From Henricia sp. BOLD:AAB3569 (taxonomy: Eukaryota > Echinodermata > Asteroidea > Spinulosida > Echinasteridae), in the NCBI GenBank assembly GCA_037783545.1, contig JBBELK010000303.1, forward strand, positions 248,001 through 312,000: a stretch of DNA of 64,000 nt. The letters are read 5' to 3'. Of this stretch, positions 1 to 13,439 are shown piece by piece; positions within the stretch are counted from its first letter, which is position 1; the number at the start of each line of letters is the position of its first letter. The notes under the pieces were generated by a model. The model searched no databases. It was not told the DNA's origin and worked only from the letters and a program-made list of their open reading frames with translations. The position numbers were made by a program, and so were the translations under genes.

Positions 1-184
1 AACTCGTATGTTGTCTATCGCTTACAATCCGTTTACAGTGTACAGAAATGTCACACATCGAAAAAAACTACCACTTTATTATCTATATTGTGAATGATAA
101 TTTAAACCACCGCGTGAAATTATTATGCGAAATGCACGGTGTGCTCGGGGGGCAGCGTAAGAAAAACAATCTTGATATCAGGTA

Positions 185-327
185 TAGACCGTACGAATAG
201 CCGCCATTTCGTGGGGCACCTTTTGTTATTAAACCGTTTAACAATGGAAGCACAATATATGCAACCATGCATGTCCTCAGGAAACAAAAAAGCTGCCCCA
301 CGAAATGGCGGCTATTCGATCGGTCTA
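185..327. mobile_element. 143-bp MITE with TA target duplication
   Basis: The ends are inverted repeats of about 32 bp: TAGACCGTACGAATAGCC on the left and its near complement on the right, both running into a shared block that includes CCGCCATTTCGTGGGGCA. TA flanks both sides (183-184 and 328-329), as expected of a Tc1/mariner-type miniature element. It has no coding capacity. Confidence 0.75.
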
Positions 328-342
328 TATACGGGAGGCAGA

Positions 343-680
343 TTGTACAATTTTCATATATGAGATCGCGCATACTTCACAAATTTATGAGAAGTATACC
401 TTATACATAATAGACTGCCGAAGTGAGTACGTCACCTTTTGTTGGTTGCCTAGGCAATTGGATCCAAACTAAAAATCACTCAACCGTGTCCCAGTGCTTT
501 TCCAATGGTACTTTTCCCGACGGCCATGATAGTTTAGATCCAATTGCCATGGCAACGCACGTTACACTTCGGCTGTCTATTGGTGATACGCATTATCAGA
601 CTTGAAATAAGTCTACAATGGCACAACCCGCCCCCCGTACCTGATGTCAAGAATGTTTTCTTACGCTGCCCCTTGGTGTG
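343..680 (+). repeat. Interspersed repeat with a nested MITE, partner of 54101-54570
   Basis: Two blocks, about 343-400 and 580-670, match the sequence around 54103-54169 and 54470-54565. The stretch between them (about 410-581) is a separate hairpin insertion: its ends AGACTGCCGAAGTG and CACTTCGGCTGTCT are inverted. The second copy lacks this hairpin but carries a solo LTR at nearly the same place. No protein is recognisable. Confidence 0.6.
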
Positions 681-1029
681 CTGTCTTTCCTCACGCTTTT
701 GTAACAGGATCCTAAACGGTTCATTTATTTCAGAATTAAGATGCTAAATTATTTTCATGGTATTGCATAACAATTAAAACAGCTCGTGTTTTTTCCCTTC
801 ACTTTTGGTCTCTGACGGTTGGTCTTAGACTGCCGAGACCCGCATGATTATCCTGAGTTTGAAATACTAGACCATTCGGCCGTGATACCCTATATGGTAT
901 ACTCCGCAGGACGCCCATTATACTCCACGATTACACTAGAAATGTCAAATTGGTGATGGGTAATTTATAAATTTCATCCCGAAGAGCTCAGAGAATGCCT
1001 GTCAGTAGCAAAATGAGGAAGGTCTTCTG

Positions 1030-1365
1030 GGGTGTCATTTTATATGCATCGTGATGCCGTACTGACTTCAATCCTGCAACTATCGGGAAAGACCGCCTGG
1101 AGACTACCGTCTTGGTCCTTGTATAGGCACCGAGTGAATCCGTCTTCCTCCGTACGTTCCGCCTTCGGTCTAGCTATCTGCGCACCGGGACGTCTCCGGC
1201 AAGGACTGGCTAGCGATCCTAGTTATGCGTCTGTCCGCCGTGCTCAGACCGGCTTTGATGACGGCACAGCGTCTTGACACGCCGGATCACCCCGGATGGC
1301 CGAATGTCTCGTCCGGCATCATCCAGCGTCTCATCCGTGAACGTGAAGGGGCTTTAGTCCCTGCT
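1030..1365. repeat. Fragment of the AGCCCC-ended MITE family
   Basis: The right end (GTGAAGGGGCT followed by TTA, near 1348-1360) and the internal CATCCGT/CCGTC-rich sequence match the 60661-61745 element. The left terminus is not seen. The 81-codon open frame here lies within the repeat and has no coding signature. Confidence 0.5.
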
Positions 1366-1369
1366 TGAT

Positions 1370-3975
1370 TCTGTACGCGTGGCCCGCGTATGTCAACTGT
1401 TTTAAAATTTCAGGCAATCCATTGGTCTTTCATGTGTAACATGATCTTCATGTTATATATTAGCTATAGGGTTTTAAGGATCGGTGTTCTATTTTTTACA
1501 CCATAAGCGGATAAGCGGGTGTGGGGATGCATCAAGTCTAAAAAGCTGATTTATTTGCGATATTTATTACTGCAGATGCTGCTGGATCCTTTGTCCCAAA
1601 AGTCAGGTGATCATGGTCAGTTTGACTTTAAATGTTGGCATAGGAATCAGGTCGCCAGGGTGTACCTGCTTCTTGGGAAACATGTATTAACCATCAAATG
1701 TACTTAGACAGGTGAGTGATCACCTGAGCGTGCATGGAAATATGTTAATTCGACGAAACTCACGTGAGATCGCGTTCAACAACTATCACCAAAAACTGGT
1801 AGTTTCATTGTTGGAAAATGATAACCGCCGCGTGTGAAAATTAACCCTAACTCCCTGGGAGGATTTAGGACCGTTAGGGGTAATGTTTCGGGTGTTTCTT
1901 TCCACGCAGAGTTATATAGTTATATAAGTATGGCGAGAAAAATAATTTTTTTCAAGTGAAATGGGTTGCTTTGAAAATATTGAAGATGTTTTTTTTTTTT
2001 TCTTCTGATATGCAAAAAATAGAATTTGAGATATCTCGAAATCGATTTCGAGACATCTTGAAAAAAATTTCGAGACATCTTGAAAAAAAATTTGCCGTGC
2101 TGCGCGGGGCGATCCACCGTATAGTTTGCCATACTAGCACGCGCTCGCTGAGTCCCATTCTTCGGACTTTCGAAACAAACATTTCTGTTCGAATTTTCAT
2201 ACTTATGTTTAACTTTGTTTCATACCTGTATAAATAGTCTCTCATTATAACACTGCCCGGAAGCAGTTAGACCCTTGCAACCAGATTCCTATGATCAATG
2301 TCACTTGGGACAAATGATCCAACTTTAAAGCATTGGCGGTAATGTCGCAAGTAGGTTATTTAGATTTGATGCATCCCTGCATCCACAACGTCTAATGACT
2401 GAAATGATGTGAAAAATAGAACTACTAATAGCTAATGTGTAAAAATAATGATCTTATACGTAAAAGTCCAATTGATTGCTTGAAATCTTAGGGGGGGGGG
2501 GGGGGGAGGAATGAAATCCTTGGAAAATGTCATGTTTGGATCCATTTTCATCCAAAGACGCTCATCTTTTTAAATTTTTGACAAAGGCGGGCCACGCTGT
2601 GATTCGCGAGTGGGGGTTTCTCACAACTCATTTAATGTCTTCTTGTTCTCTCGCACTTCGTGGCCAAGCTGAAGAACATCCCAGGTGCCTACAGGAAAAC
2701 GGCTTACGCCGGCGAATCGTCAGCATCCAGTCCTCAAACAGTTCACACAAATTATAATGCAACGCCGCATTCATTTAAAGTTAATTTGCGTTTATGCACA
2801 ACTATATAATAATGGAGGCGCCCAGTTTCCCGGATAGGTGACCGTTAAGAGTTCATATCATCATTATCATTACAACGTATGATATCGGTAAGCTAATATT
2901 AAATAATAGTAAAATTTAATTTGCGATAAATAAAATGAATCGGGAAACGTACCTTGAAATGAAGAACTTTCGCTGTGAAACAAAATGTTGTCTTGATCTC
3001 CGGAGTTCCGCAATCGTAATAACTCCGCTGCCGCGATGGGCGTTCCGATATCCCCAGTCGGTAATTACTTGTCGATTATTTGACCAATCAACAGCGGTTA
3101 CCGAGGTAACAGCGTCACGGTAACCATGGTAACTGCTCCCCGGCGGAGCAAGAGAGTGGCACACTTCAACTTCGGTTTTCACGTGTCGAGGAACAGCCAA
3201 TACCAGTAGCCGTTATAGTCATGAAGCAGGAATTTCGCTGCGCTCAACGACAAAATCACAAGCGACAAAATCAATAAACACCAAAAACAAACCGAAATAT
3301 ATTTCGATAATTTATTCAGACAGTATGGGACGGTGGCCTGCATGCACTAGAATGCTGCAGGCAATCCAATATTGCCTCATCGCGTGGTTACAAAAATAAC
3401 CCCGGTGCAGCTCCTAACCATAACCATCAACTCCTTCAATGTTGTCGAATCCCACTTAGGAGAATAGCGTACGTTAAACAAATTGTTGAAGAGGTCTTTA
3501 AATTTCTCGAAAACAAATAGTATACGATTAGACGAACCAGGTTTAATCGACATCGTGTACCACACGGAACGCAATGCAGTATTAAATGTAGAATGGCTGC
3601 GCTAGCAACATTCAGCACAAGTGCATGAGCCTGAAGTAAGAGCGTATGATAGGAGACGTACTTACATGTAAGTTGTGACCATGTGGTGGGAAGGCACGCA
3701 CGGAACGTGCATGAAGGGATTTTGACTATGTGCCAAACAAAACTCAATTTGTAGGTGGCTTCCGATTGGTAATTAAACAGATGGGGGAAAAGGGTGTGTA
3801 CTTTCATGCCAACAAAAGTTGCTACCGGAATTTATGGAACCCATAAAGTAACATTCCCTTTTTTCCTACAGGTTATACATACATGTACTTCATGTATTTC
3901 GTTTGCATGAAATAGTGTGCCTAGCGCGTACAAGATAAGTCGTTATAGAAGCTAAATTATCTCGTTAGCTCGACA
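1370..3975. other. Noncoding stretch without recognisable genes
   Basis: It holds short repeats of a GAGACATCTTGAAAAA motif (about 2035-2095), a poly-G run at about 2491-2506, and palindromic GC-rich sequence around 3000-3150. No open frame shows a recognisable domain or a splice-flanked exon that I could support. Confidence 0.4.
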
Positions 3976-3978
3976 AAA

Positions 3979-5020
3979 ACACCTCAACAAAAGTAAGTTC
4001 CCCCTAAATAATTGCTTATATCTCCCAAAGTAAATTTCTGAATTACACGAAACTTGGTGTGAATGATTAGTGCAATGCTCAAAACGTGCATTTCAAGTGG
4101 TGGGTCCATACCTAATGTTATGCATGACTAAGCAGCATGTAAAGGTTAAATGGGCATTTTTCAAAAATTGCAAAATGCAGTCAATTCCCTAATTCTTTTA
4201 ACACATGACAAGTACAGTTTTGGTCTTTAGTCTCTTATGTATTACCACCGTATTTTTGTAACACCTGATGACATTGATCACGCATATTGTGTTGATGAGG
4301 CGGGTGATCCTTCGCTGCAGAAGGGTAATCCACTCATGCAGCATCTGGGGCAAGTCCTAGTGTTGTTTAATTATCAGCTCTTCGATCAAATGTCCGCTTT
4401 AGTAGATCCCAAAAAATGTTCTATGGGATTGAGATCTGGGGAGTTTGCGGGCCATATCATCCGGTCAATTCCGTTAATCTCTAAAAACTCATTGACCACT
4501 GTGTGGACGTGCATTGTTATAAAGTGATCGTCTGCAGGGCCTAGGGTAGTAACGTTTGGTCGACCAGTTCTTAGCAAGTCTGCGACAGCTACAATCAATT
4601 CGAATTCTGAACGCAACGTTCTTATTGCATTTGGACTGACTCCCGACCTACGGGCTACTTGTTTTACAGGTGTAAGGGTCTCTAGCAGGCCTATGGCAAT
4701 GACCCTGTCTTGAATGGACATGTATGGCATTTTCTTAAGTTAAACTAATTAGTGCAGTCACGGTGCACGAACACCACGAGATACTGAGGACCAAAACTGT
4801 ACTTCTCATGTTTGAAAAGAATTAGGGAATTTGAAAAGTGTCAATTTCACCTTTAAATGCTGCTCATTCATGCATGACATAAGGTATGGACCCACCACTT
4901 AAAATGTCACGTTCCATGCATTGCAATAATCATTCACAACAAGTTTCGTGTAATTCAAAAAATTACTTTGGGAGATACAATCAATTATTTAAAAGGGAAC
5001 TTACTTTTGTTGAGGTGTTT
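3979..5020 (-). mobile_element. Internally deleted Tc1/mariner-like element with long TIRs
   Basis: The ends form inverted repeats of about 250 bp: the left begins near 3979 with ACACCTCAACAAAAGTAAGTT and the right ends near 5019 with its complement. Between them lies a short transposase remnant on the minus strand. The target duplication is not clear, so the outermost bases are uncertain. Long TIRs around a gutted transposase mark a non-autonomous derivative. Confidence 0.8.
4386..4730 (-). pseudogene. Tc1/mariner transposase remnant, catalytic core deleted
   Basis: The 114-residue frame starts with an N-terminal helix-turn-helix-like segment (residues about 5-55; RVIAIGLLETLTPVKQVARR), then jumps directly to the Tc1 C-terminal signature PANSPDLNPIEHFLG (residues about 94-108). 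In intact Tc1 relatives these parts are separated by well over 100 residues that include the first two catalytic aspartates. Those residues are missing here, so the product cannot be an active transposase. It may still bind the TIRs, but that is inference. Confidence 0.8.
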
Positions 5021-6199
5021 AGTTAATCTCTCGCTTGCGCATGAGATAAACAGACATTTCTAAAATATGTCACTTTACCGTCTCCGTAAAATGCATGCCC
5101 TGACAACGGAATATGCTTGTCCTCGTTTTCCAGTAGTCAGGTTCATTCCATATTAATATTTTCTATTTAGTCACACCTTGCGGTTCAGGGTGGTTTTGCG
5201 TGGTTATTCCCGAAACGTGCATTATGTGTACATATATGGGCACTGATGTGATAAAGCCACATTATGTTGTGTCAGATAACGTTTCCATGCAAAATGGTGA
5301 AATATCCACCACCCACGTTTTTCTAATATTAAATGCGTGTACAATTTCTAATATACCATTTCTAGTGTGACTAGTACGTCATCCGGTATGTTATCTATTT
5401 TTCACGTTTAGGCGCGGAATTCGCCTTTTTGAGTATTTAAAGGTAGTTTGTACATGTTCGGTAATTTCCGTAATTACCCTCCAAAAGATGTCTGAATGAT
5501 AATCTAAAACCTTTATTGTGGTATGACATGAATGAATAGCTAAAAAAACGGGGGCACTTCAGACTGAATAATTTCACAGGATGATTACTACCATTGCCAT
5601 CTTGATAACAAGTAGTGTGGTATGGGATGTCACGAAAATAGATCCCGTAGGAATTTCGTGCTAAAATTGATTTTTCTTTGCTTTTTGGGGTTGATTTCAG
5701 GTCAAACTATTGGAAAATGATGGGGTTCAAATTGTTCGACCCCTCGATGACCCCCTGGAGGCGAAGTCTTCATTTCCCCCTCCCCCAGACCGACCAGGCG
5801 CCTCATTTTGGCAATAATGGACCGAATTACAGAAAGTTAGGGTCATTTTATATGTTTTGACACTTTCAAAGTGACCGGACGTCGCTATCATTGACTTGGT
5901 GGAGAATTCTCGTATACCAATATCATTATCATCCACATCAGATTCAAGTTCATTTTCACACCACCCTCTGAACATTTTGCTTCTATGTAGCAATCTTGAT
6001 GAAACGTAATACACTGCACTATACAAGTCAAGCTTCAGTATGGACGCTGTTATGACGTAATGTCCATTAAAATCACTTTAAGAACTGGTTCGGAACGAGA
6101 GCGCAACCATGTGACTAGTACGGGACGAGCAGACAATGACAAATCAATGACAGTCAAACACCTGCATAAAGAGAACTGTTATTATTTACTGGAAGGCAG

Positions 6200-7316
6200 C
6201 ACAACTCACTGTTCCTGTCGACAGATGGTACCCAAGAGACACCAGGAAAGCCATCAAAATCCACAAAACAAGACAGTATCCCAAGACGTCGGCTTCGAAA
6301 TCAGCAACATTCGGCATTCCATATACTCAGGAAGACCGATGGGCCCTCTACGCAAGTTCCTTGTCCCACTACAGCAACTGCAACAAGACCCTGTCCTCCG
6401 TATTCCACCTCAACAACAGAGAGGCAAGTCGCGAACTTAACATCAAGGTGAACAACAACAGACTCCAGTTCCAGGCCTCACCGACGTACCTAGGGGTCAA
6501 GCTCGACCGCACCCTGACGTTCCGCCAACATCTGGAAAACCTGTCCGCAACTTAGACATCGGCCCGCGTCGCTTTGATTCGTACAACCTGGGGTGCCTCG
6601 ACCAAGACGCTCCGCATTTCAACCTAGGCGCTGGTGTTTTCTGCCGCCGAGTACTGTGCCCCAGTCTGGTGCAGAGCTCCCACACTAAGAAGCTGGACAC
6701 AACGCTCTGCGCACGGTCTCCGGCTGCCTGCGCGCCACGCCGGTTAACCAACTTCCGACCCTCGCTGGCATCGCTCCATCAGCCCTATGGCGAGAGGCCG
6801 CGGTCCTGGCGTTGTCCCGTAAGGCCATCAACAACGGGAACCATCTCCTCCACCAGACTGCCACAAAGACCCCACAACGTGCCCGCCTGAAGTCACGACG
6901 GCCCTTCGCGGAGCATGCCCACCAGCTCCTGCGCTCCACACCGGCCGACATCTCCAAAAGACTGTGGCTCACACGCAGGTGGACGAACGAGTGGCGGGCA
7001 TGCAGCAGACCACTCTAGGCTGCACAGATTTGTGGATGAGCTAGGCAAGCTGCTGGGCAAAAACCTTCCACGCAGACAGTTGACAACGCTCAACCGCCTC
7101 CGAACCGGTGTTGGCCGTTTCGCCGCTACCATGAAAGGCTGGGGACTTAAAGACTCTGCCGCATGCGACTGCAGCCACCCAGAACAAACCGTGGACCACA
7201 TCATCAAGTCTTGCCCACTACGCTGGCCGCGATATTTTTTTTCCGTACCACATATTCGCTATTCATTTGTAAATGAATATTTATATTTTCTATATAGCGC
7301 CTCCAAGAGTTATTAA
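6200..7316 (+). pseudogene. Jockey/RTEX-like non-LTR reverse transcriptase 3' remnant (unit 1)
   Basis: Broken frames carry the C-terminal third of a jockey-like LINE protein: a segment around 6361-6555 with YLGVKLDRTLTFRQHLENL, the typical post-catalytic YLG block, then APVWC/HTKKLD, and a zinc-knuckle-like tail CDCSHPEQTVDHIIKSCPL at about 7165-7222. A stop follows the first segment and frames change several times, so it is not functional. The family assignment rests on these motifs and on no search. Confidence 0.7.
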
Positions 7317-7352
7317 ATAAAAGGATATAAGAAAGAAAATTCAGTTGTCCAG

Positions 7353-7430
7353 TCGTTTGGTAGTCTAGTGGTTAAGACGTAGTGCTATCAATCGAGAGAT
7401 TGCAGGTTCGAATCTCCTATTGAATCTCGT
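7353..7430 (+). ncRNA. tRNA-like Pol III unit, copy 1
   Basis: A-box TAGTCTAGTGG and B-box GGTTCGAATC fit the internal Pol III promoter consensus at tRNA-like spacing. A run of nine T (7436-7444) follows, a natural Pol III terminator. The acceptor and anticodon stems do not pair well, so this is more likely a SINE head derived from a tRNA (Asp/Glu-like D-arm) than a working tRNA gene. Confidence 0.65.
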
Positions 7431-8204
7431 ATTAATTTTTTTTTACTATTAATTGAGGAAAGAGTGTGGTATGGTGTGGGGTTATGTTGAGGTAGTTATC
7501 GACAAAATACTTCAGTATGCAACATATGCATAGGGGTTAAACCAATCAGAAGCAATGTTCGCTAAACAGCGGTACGGAAAAAAATATCGCACACCGGCCA
7601 CCCAACGGTGAGCAAGGCATCATTACCCTGGACGACGACACGAGGGCATGGCTTGCCGCCACTGAGCTGCATGTGTGAGGAAGAGTTACTGCAGAGCATA
7701 CGCAAGAATGATGGGGTTCAAATTGTGGGGTTCAAATTGTTCGACCCCTCGATGACCCCCTGGAGGCGAAGTCTTCATTTCCCCCTCCCCCAGACCGACC
7801 AGGCGCCTCATTTTGGCATTAATGGACCGAATTACAGAAAGTTAGGGTCATTTTATATGTTTTGACACTTTCAAAGTGACCGAACGTCGCTATCATTGAC
7901 TTGGTGGAGAATTCTCGTATACCAATATCATTATCATCCACATCAGATTCAAGTTCATTTTCACACCACCCTCTGAACATTTTGCTTCTATGTAGCAATC
8001 TTGATGAAACGTAATACACTGCACTATACAAGTCAAGCTTCAGTATGGACGCTGTTATGACGTAATGTCCATTAAAATCACTTTAAGAACTGGTTCGGAA
8101 CGAGAGCGCAACCATGTGACTAGTACGGGACGAGCAGACAATGACAAATCAATGACAGTCAAACACCTGCATAAAGAGAACTGTTATTATTTACTGGAAG
8201 GCAG

Positions 8205-9321
8205 CACAACTCACTGTTCCTGTCGACAGATGGTACCCAAGAGACACCAGGAAAGCCATCAAAATCCACAAAACAAGACAGTATCCCAAGACGTCGGCTT
8301 CGAAATCAGCAACATTCGGCATTCCATATACTCAGGAAGACCGATGGGCCCTCTACGCAAGTTCCTTGTCCCACTACAGCAACTGCAACAAGACCCTGTC
8401 CTCCGTATTCCACCTCAACAACAGAGAGGCAAGTCGCGAACTTAACATCAAGGTGAACAACAACAGACTCCAGTTCCAGGCCTCACCGACGTACCTAGGG
8501 GTCAAGCTCGACCGCACCCTGACGTTCCGCCAACATCTGGAAAACCTGTCCGCAACTTAGACATCGGCCCGCGTCGCTTTGATTCGTACAACCTGGGGTG
8601 CCTCGACCAAGACGCTCCGCATTTCAACCTAGGCGCTGGTGTTTTCTGCCGCCGAGTACTGTGCCCCAGTCTGGTGCAGAGCTCCCACACTAAGAAGCTG
8701 GACACAACGCTCTGCGCACGGTCTCCGGCTGCCTGCGCGCCACGCCGGTTAACCAACTTCCGACCCTCGCTGGCATCGCTCCATCAGCCCTATGGCGAGA
8801 GGCCGCGGTCCTGGCGTTGTCCCGTAAGGCCATCAACAACGGGAACCATCTCCTCCACCAGACTGCCACAAAGACCCCACAACGTGCCCGCCTGAAGTCA
8901 CGACGGCCCTTCGCGGAGCATGCCCACCAGCTCCTGCGCTCCACACCGGCCGACATCTCCAAAAGACTGTGGCTCACACGCAGGTGGACGAACGAGTGGC
9001 GGGCATGCAGCAGACCACTCTAGGCTGCACAGATTTGTGGATGAGCTAGGCAAGCTGCTGGGCAAAAACCTTCCACGCAGACAGTTGACAACGCTCAACC
9101 GCCTCCGAACCGGTGTTGGCCGTTTCGCCGCTACCATGAAAGGCTGGGGACTTAAAGACTCTGCCGCATGCGACTGCAGCCACCCAGAACAAACCGTGGA
9201 CCACATCATCAAGTCTTGCCCACTACGCTGGCCGCGATATTTTTTTTCCGTACCACATATTCGCTATTCATTTGTAAATGAATATTTATATTTTCTATAT
9301 AGCGCCTCCAAGAGTTATTAA
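8205..9321 (+). pseudogene. Jockey/RTEX-like remnant (unit 2)
   Basis: It matches the unit 1 remnant with only scattered substitutions, including the same in-frame stop after the YLGVKLD segment and the same ATGC insertion that breaks the later frame. Sharing both lesions means the unit was copied after the gene had decayed. Confidence 0.7.
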
Positions 9322-9357
9322 ATAAAAGGATATAAGAAAGAAAATTCAGTTGTCCAG

Positions 9358-9435
9358 TCGTTTGGTAGTCTAGTGGTTAAGACGTAGTGCTATCAATCGA
9401 GAGATTGCAGGTTCGAATCTCCTATTGAATCTCGT
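9358..9435 (+). ncRNA. tRNA-like Pol III unit, copy 2
   Basis: Same A-box, B-box and downstream T-run as copy 1, 2005 bp away. Confidence 0.65.
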
Positions 9436-10209
9436 ATTAATTTTTTTTTACTATTAATTGAGGAAAGAGTGTGGTATGGTGTGGGGTTATGTTGAGGTAG
9501 TTATCGACAAAATACTTCAGTATGCAACATATGCATAGGGGTTAAACCAATCAGAAGCAATGTTCGCTAAACAGCGGTACGGAAAAAAATATCGCACACC
9601 GGCCACCCAACGGTGAGCAAGGCATCATTACCCTGGACGACGACACGAGGGCATGGCTTGCCGCCACTGAGCTGCATGTGTGAGGAAGAGTTACTGCAGA
9701 GCATACGCAAGAATGATGGGGTTCAAATTGTGGGGTTCAAATTGTTCGACCCCTCGATGACCCCCTGGAGGCGAAGTCTTCATTTCCCCCTCCCCCAGAC
9801 CGACCAGGCGCCTCATTTTGGCATTAATGGACCGAATTACAGAAAGTTAGGGTCATTTTATATGTTTTGACACTTTCAAAGTCACCGAACGTCGCTATCA
9901 TTGACTTGGTGGAGAATTCTCGTATACCAATATCATTATCATCCACATCAGATTCAAGTTCATTTTCACACCACCCTCTGAACATTTTGCTTCTATGTAG
10001 CAATCTTGATGAAACGTTATACACTGCACTATACAAGTCAAGCTTCAGTATGGACGCTGTTATGACGTAATGTCCATTAAAATTAATTTAAGAACTGGTT
10101 CGGAACGAGAGCGCAACCATGTGACTAGTACGGGACGAGCAGACAATGACAAATCAATGACAGTCAAACACCTGCATAAAGAGAACTGTTATTATTTACT
10201 GGAAGGCAG

Positions 10210-11323
10210 CACAACTCACTGTTCCTGTCGACAGATGGTACCCAAGAGACACCAGGAAAGCCATCAAAATCCACAAAACAAGACAGTATCCCAAGACGTC
10301 GGCTTCGAAATCAGCAACATTCGGCATTCCATATACTCAGGAAGACCGATGGGCCCTCTACGCAAGTTCCTTGTCCCACTACAGCAACTGCAACAAGACC
10401 CTGTCCTCCGTATTCCACCTCAACAACAGAGAGGCAAGTCGCGAACTTAACATCAAGGTGAACAACAACAGACTCCAGTCCCAGGCCTCACCGACGTACC
10501 TAGGGGTCAAGCTCGACCGCACCCTGACGTTCCGCCAACATCTGGAAAACCTGTCCGCAACTTAGACATCGGCCCGCGTCGCTTTGATTCGTACAACCTG
10601 GGGTGCCTCGACCAAGACGCTCCGCATTTCAACCTAGGCGCTGGTGTTTTCTGCCGCCGAGTACTGTGCCCCAGTCTGGTGCAGGAGCTCCCACACTAAG
10701 AAGCTGGACACAACGCTCTGCGCACGGTCTCCGGCTGCCTGCGCGCCACGCCGGTTAACCAACTTCCGACCCTCGCTGGCATCGCTCCATCAGCCCTATG
10801 GCGAGAGGCCGCGGTCCTGGCGTTGTCCCGTAAGGCCATCAACAACGGGAACCATCTCCTCCACCAGACTGCCACAAAGACCCCACAACGTGCCCGCCTG
10901 AAGTCACGACGGCCCTTCGCGGAGCATGCCCACCAGCTCCTGCGCTCCACACCGGCCGACATCTCCAAAAGACTGTGGCTCACACGCAGGTGGACGAACG
11001 AGTGGCGGGCAGCAGACCACTCTAGGCTGCACAGATTTGTGGATGAGCTAGGCAAGCTGCTGGGCAAAAACCTTCCACGCAGACAGTTGACAACGCTCAA
11101 CCGCCTCCGAACCGGTGTTGGCCGTTTCGCCGCTACCATGAAAGGCTGGGGACTTAAAGACTCTGCCGCATGCGACTGCAGCCACCCAGAACAAACCGTG
11201 GACCACATCATCAAGTCTTGCCCACTACGCTGGCCGCGATATTTTTTTTCCGTACCACATATTCGCTATTCATTTGTAAATGAATATTTATATTTTCTAT
11301 ATAGCGCCTCCAAGAGTTATTAA
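10210..11323 (+). pseudogene. Jockey/RTEX-like remnant (unit 3), longer open frame
   Basis: This unit lacks the ATGC insertion, so the tail is open for 166 codons (10823-11323) through the CDCSHPEQTVDHIIKSCPL knuckle. It has an extra G near 10685 which instead opens the upstream segment with APVWC. The in-frame stop after the YLGVKLD block remains, so the protein is still dead. Confidence 0.7.
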
Positions 11324-11359
11324 ATAAAAGGATATAAGAAAGAAAATTCAGTTGTCCAG

Positions 11360-11437
11360 TCGTTTGGTAGTCTAGTGGTTAAGACGTAGTGCTATCAATC
11401 GAGAGATTGCAGGTTCGAATCTCCTATTGAATCTCGT
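11360..11437 (+). ncRNA. tRNA-like Pol III unit, copy 3
   Basis: Same A-box, B-box and downstream T-run as the other copies. Confidence 0.65.
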
Positions 11438-12211
11438 ATTAATTTTTTTTTACTATTAATTGAGGAAAGAGTGTGGTATGGTGTGGGGTTATGTTGAGGT
11501 AGTTATCGACAAAATACTTCAGTATGCAACATATGCATAGGGGTTAAACCAATCAGAAGCAATGTTCGCTAAACAGCGGTACGGAAAAAAATATCGCACA
11601 CCGGCCACCCAACGGTGAGCAAGGCATCATTACCCTGGACGACGACACGAGGGCATGGCTTGCCGCCACTGAGCTGCATGTGTGAGGAAGAGTTACTGCA
11701 GAGCATACGCAAGAATGATGGGGTTCAAATTGTGGGGTTCAAATTGTTCGACCCCTCGATGACCCCCTGGAGGCGAAGTCTTCATTTCCCCCTCCCCCAG
11801 ACCGACCAGGCGCCTCATTTTGGCATTAATGGACCGAATTACAGAAAGTTAGGGTCATTTTATATGTTTTGACACTTTCAAAGTCACCGAACGTCGCTAT
11901 CATTGACTTGGTGGAGAATTCTCGTATACCAATATCATTATCATCCACATCAGATTCAAGTTCATTTTCACACCACCCTCTGAACATTTTGCTTCTATGT
12001 AGCAATCTTGATGAAACGTTATACACTGCACTATACAAGTCAAGCTTCAGTATGGACGCTGTTATGACGTAATGTCCATTAAAATTAATTTAAGAACTGG
12101 TTCGGAACGAGAGCGCAACCATGTGACTAGTACGGGACGAGCAGACAATGACAAATCAATGACAGTCAAACACCTGCATAAAGAGAACTGTTATTATTTA
12201 CTGGAAGGCAG

Positions 12212-13325
12212 CACAACTCACTGTTCCTGTCGACAGATGGTACCCAAGAGACACCAGGAAAGCCATCAAAATCCACAAAACAAGACAGTATCCCAAGACG
12301 TCGGCTTCGAAATCAGCAACATTCGGCATTCCATATACTCAGGAAGACCGATGGGCCCTCTACGCAAGTTCCTTGTCCCACTACAGCAACTGCAACAAGA
12401 CCCTGTCCTCCGTATTCCACCTCAACAACAGAGAGGCAAGTCGCGAACTTAACATCAAGGTGAACAACAACAGACTCCAGTCCCAGGCCTCACCGACGTA
12501 CCTAGGGGTCAAGCTCGACCGCACCCTGACGTTCCGCCAACATCTGGAAAACCTGTCCGCAACTTAGACATCGGCCCGCGTCGCTTTGATTCGTACAACC
12601 TGGGGTGCCTCGACCAAGACGCTCCGCATTTCAACCTAGGCGCTGGTGTTTTCTGCCGCCGAGTACTGTGCCCCAGTCTGGTGCAGGAGCTCCCACACTA
12701 AGAAGCTGGACACAACGCTCTGCGCACGGTCTCCGGCTGCCTGCGCGCCACGCCGGTTAACCAACTTCCGACCCTCGCTGGCATCGCTCCATCAGCCCTA
12801 TGGCGAGAGGCCGCGGTCCTGGCGTTGTCCCGTAAGGCCATCAACAACGGGAACCATCTCCTCCACCAGACTGCCACAAAGACCCCACAACGTGCCCGCC
12901 TGAAGTCACGACGGCCCTTCGCGGAGCATGCCCACCAGCTCCTGCGCTCCACACCGGCCGACATCTCCAAAAGACTGTGGCTCACACGCAGGTGGACGAA
13001 CGAGTGGCGGGCAGCAGACCACTCTAGGCTGCACAGATTTGTGGATGAGCTAGGCAAGCTGCTGGGCAAAAACCTTCCACGCAGACAGTTGACAACGCTC
13101 AACCGCCTCCGAACCGGTGTTGGCCGTTTCGCCGCTACCATGAAAGGCTGGGGACTTAAAGACTCTGCCGCATGCGACTGCAGCCACCCAGAACAAACCG
13201 TGGACCACATCATCAAGTCTTGCCCACTACGCTGGCCGCGATATTTTTTTTCCGTACCACATATTCGCTATTCATTTGTAAATGAATATTTATATTTTCT
13301 ATATAGCGCCTCCAAGAGTTATTAA
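12212..13325 (+). pseudogene. Jockey/RTEX-like remnant (unit 4)
   Basis: Close to unit 3, with the same indel state and the same 166-codon open tail (12825-13325). The unit leaves the array at 13717, where GAAGAAGAA replaces the usual junction. Confidence 0.7.
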
Positions 13326-13361
13326 ATAAAAGGATATAAGAAAGAAAATTCAGTTGTCCAG

Positions 13362-13439
13362 TCGTTTGGTAGTCTAGTGGTTAAGACGTAGTGCTATCAA
13401 TCGAGAGATTGCAGGTTCGAATCTCCTATTGAATCTCGT
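13362..13439 (+). ncRNA. tRNA-like Pol III unit, copy 4
   Basis: Same A-box, B-box and T-run; the last copy of the array. Confidence 0.65.

Noticed and set aside
7353..7430. Functional tRNA gene
   Set aside because: Promoter boxes are good, but acceptor and anticodon stems do not pair convincingly and no anticodon loop can be placed.
10696..11214. 172-codon minus-strand frames in tandem units 3 and 4
   Set aside because: They are antisense to the LINE remnant with the recognisable plus-strand motifs.
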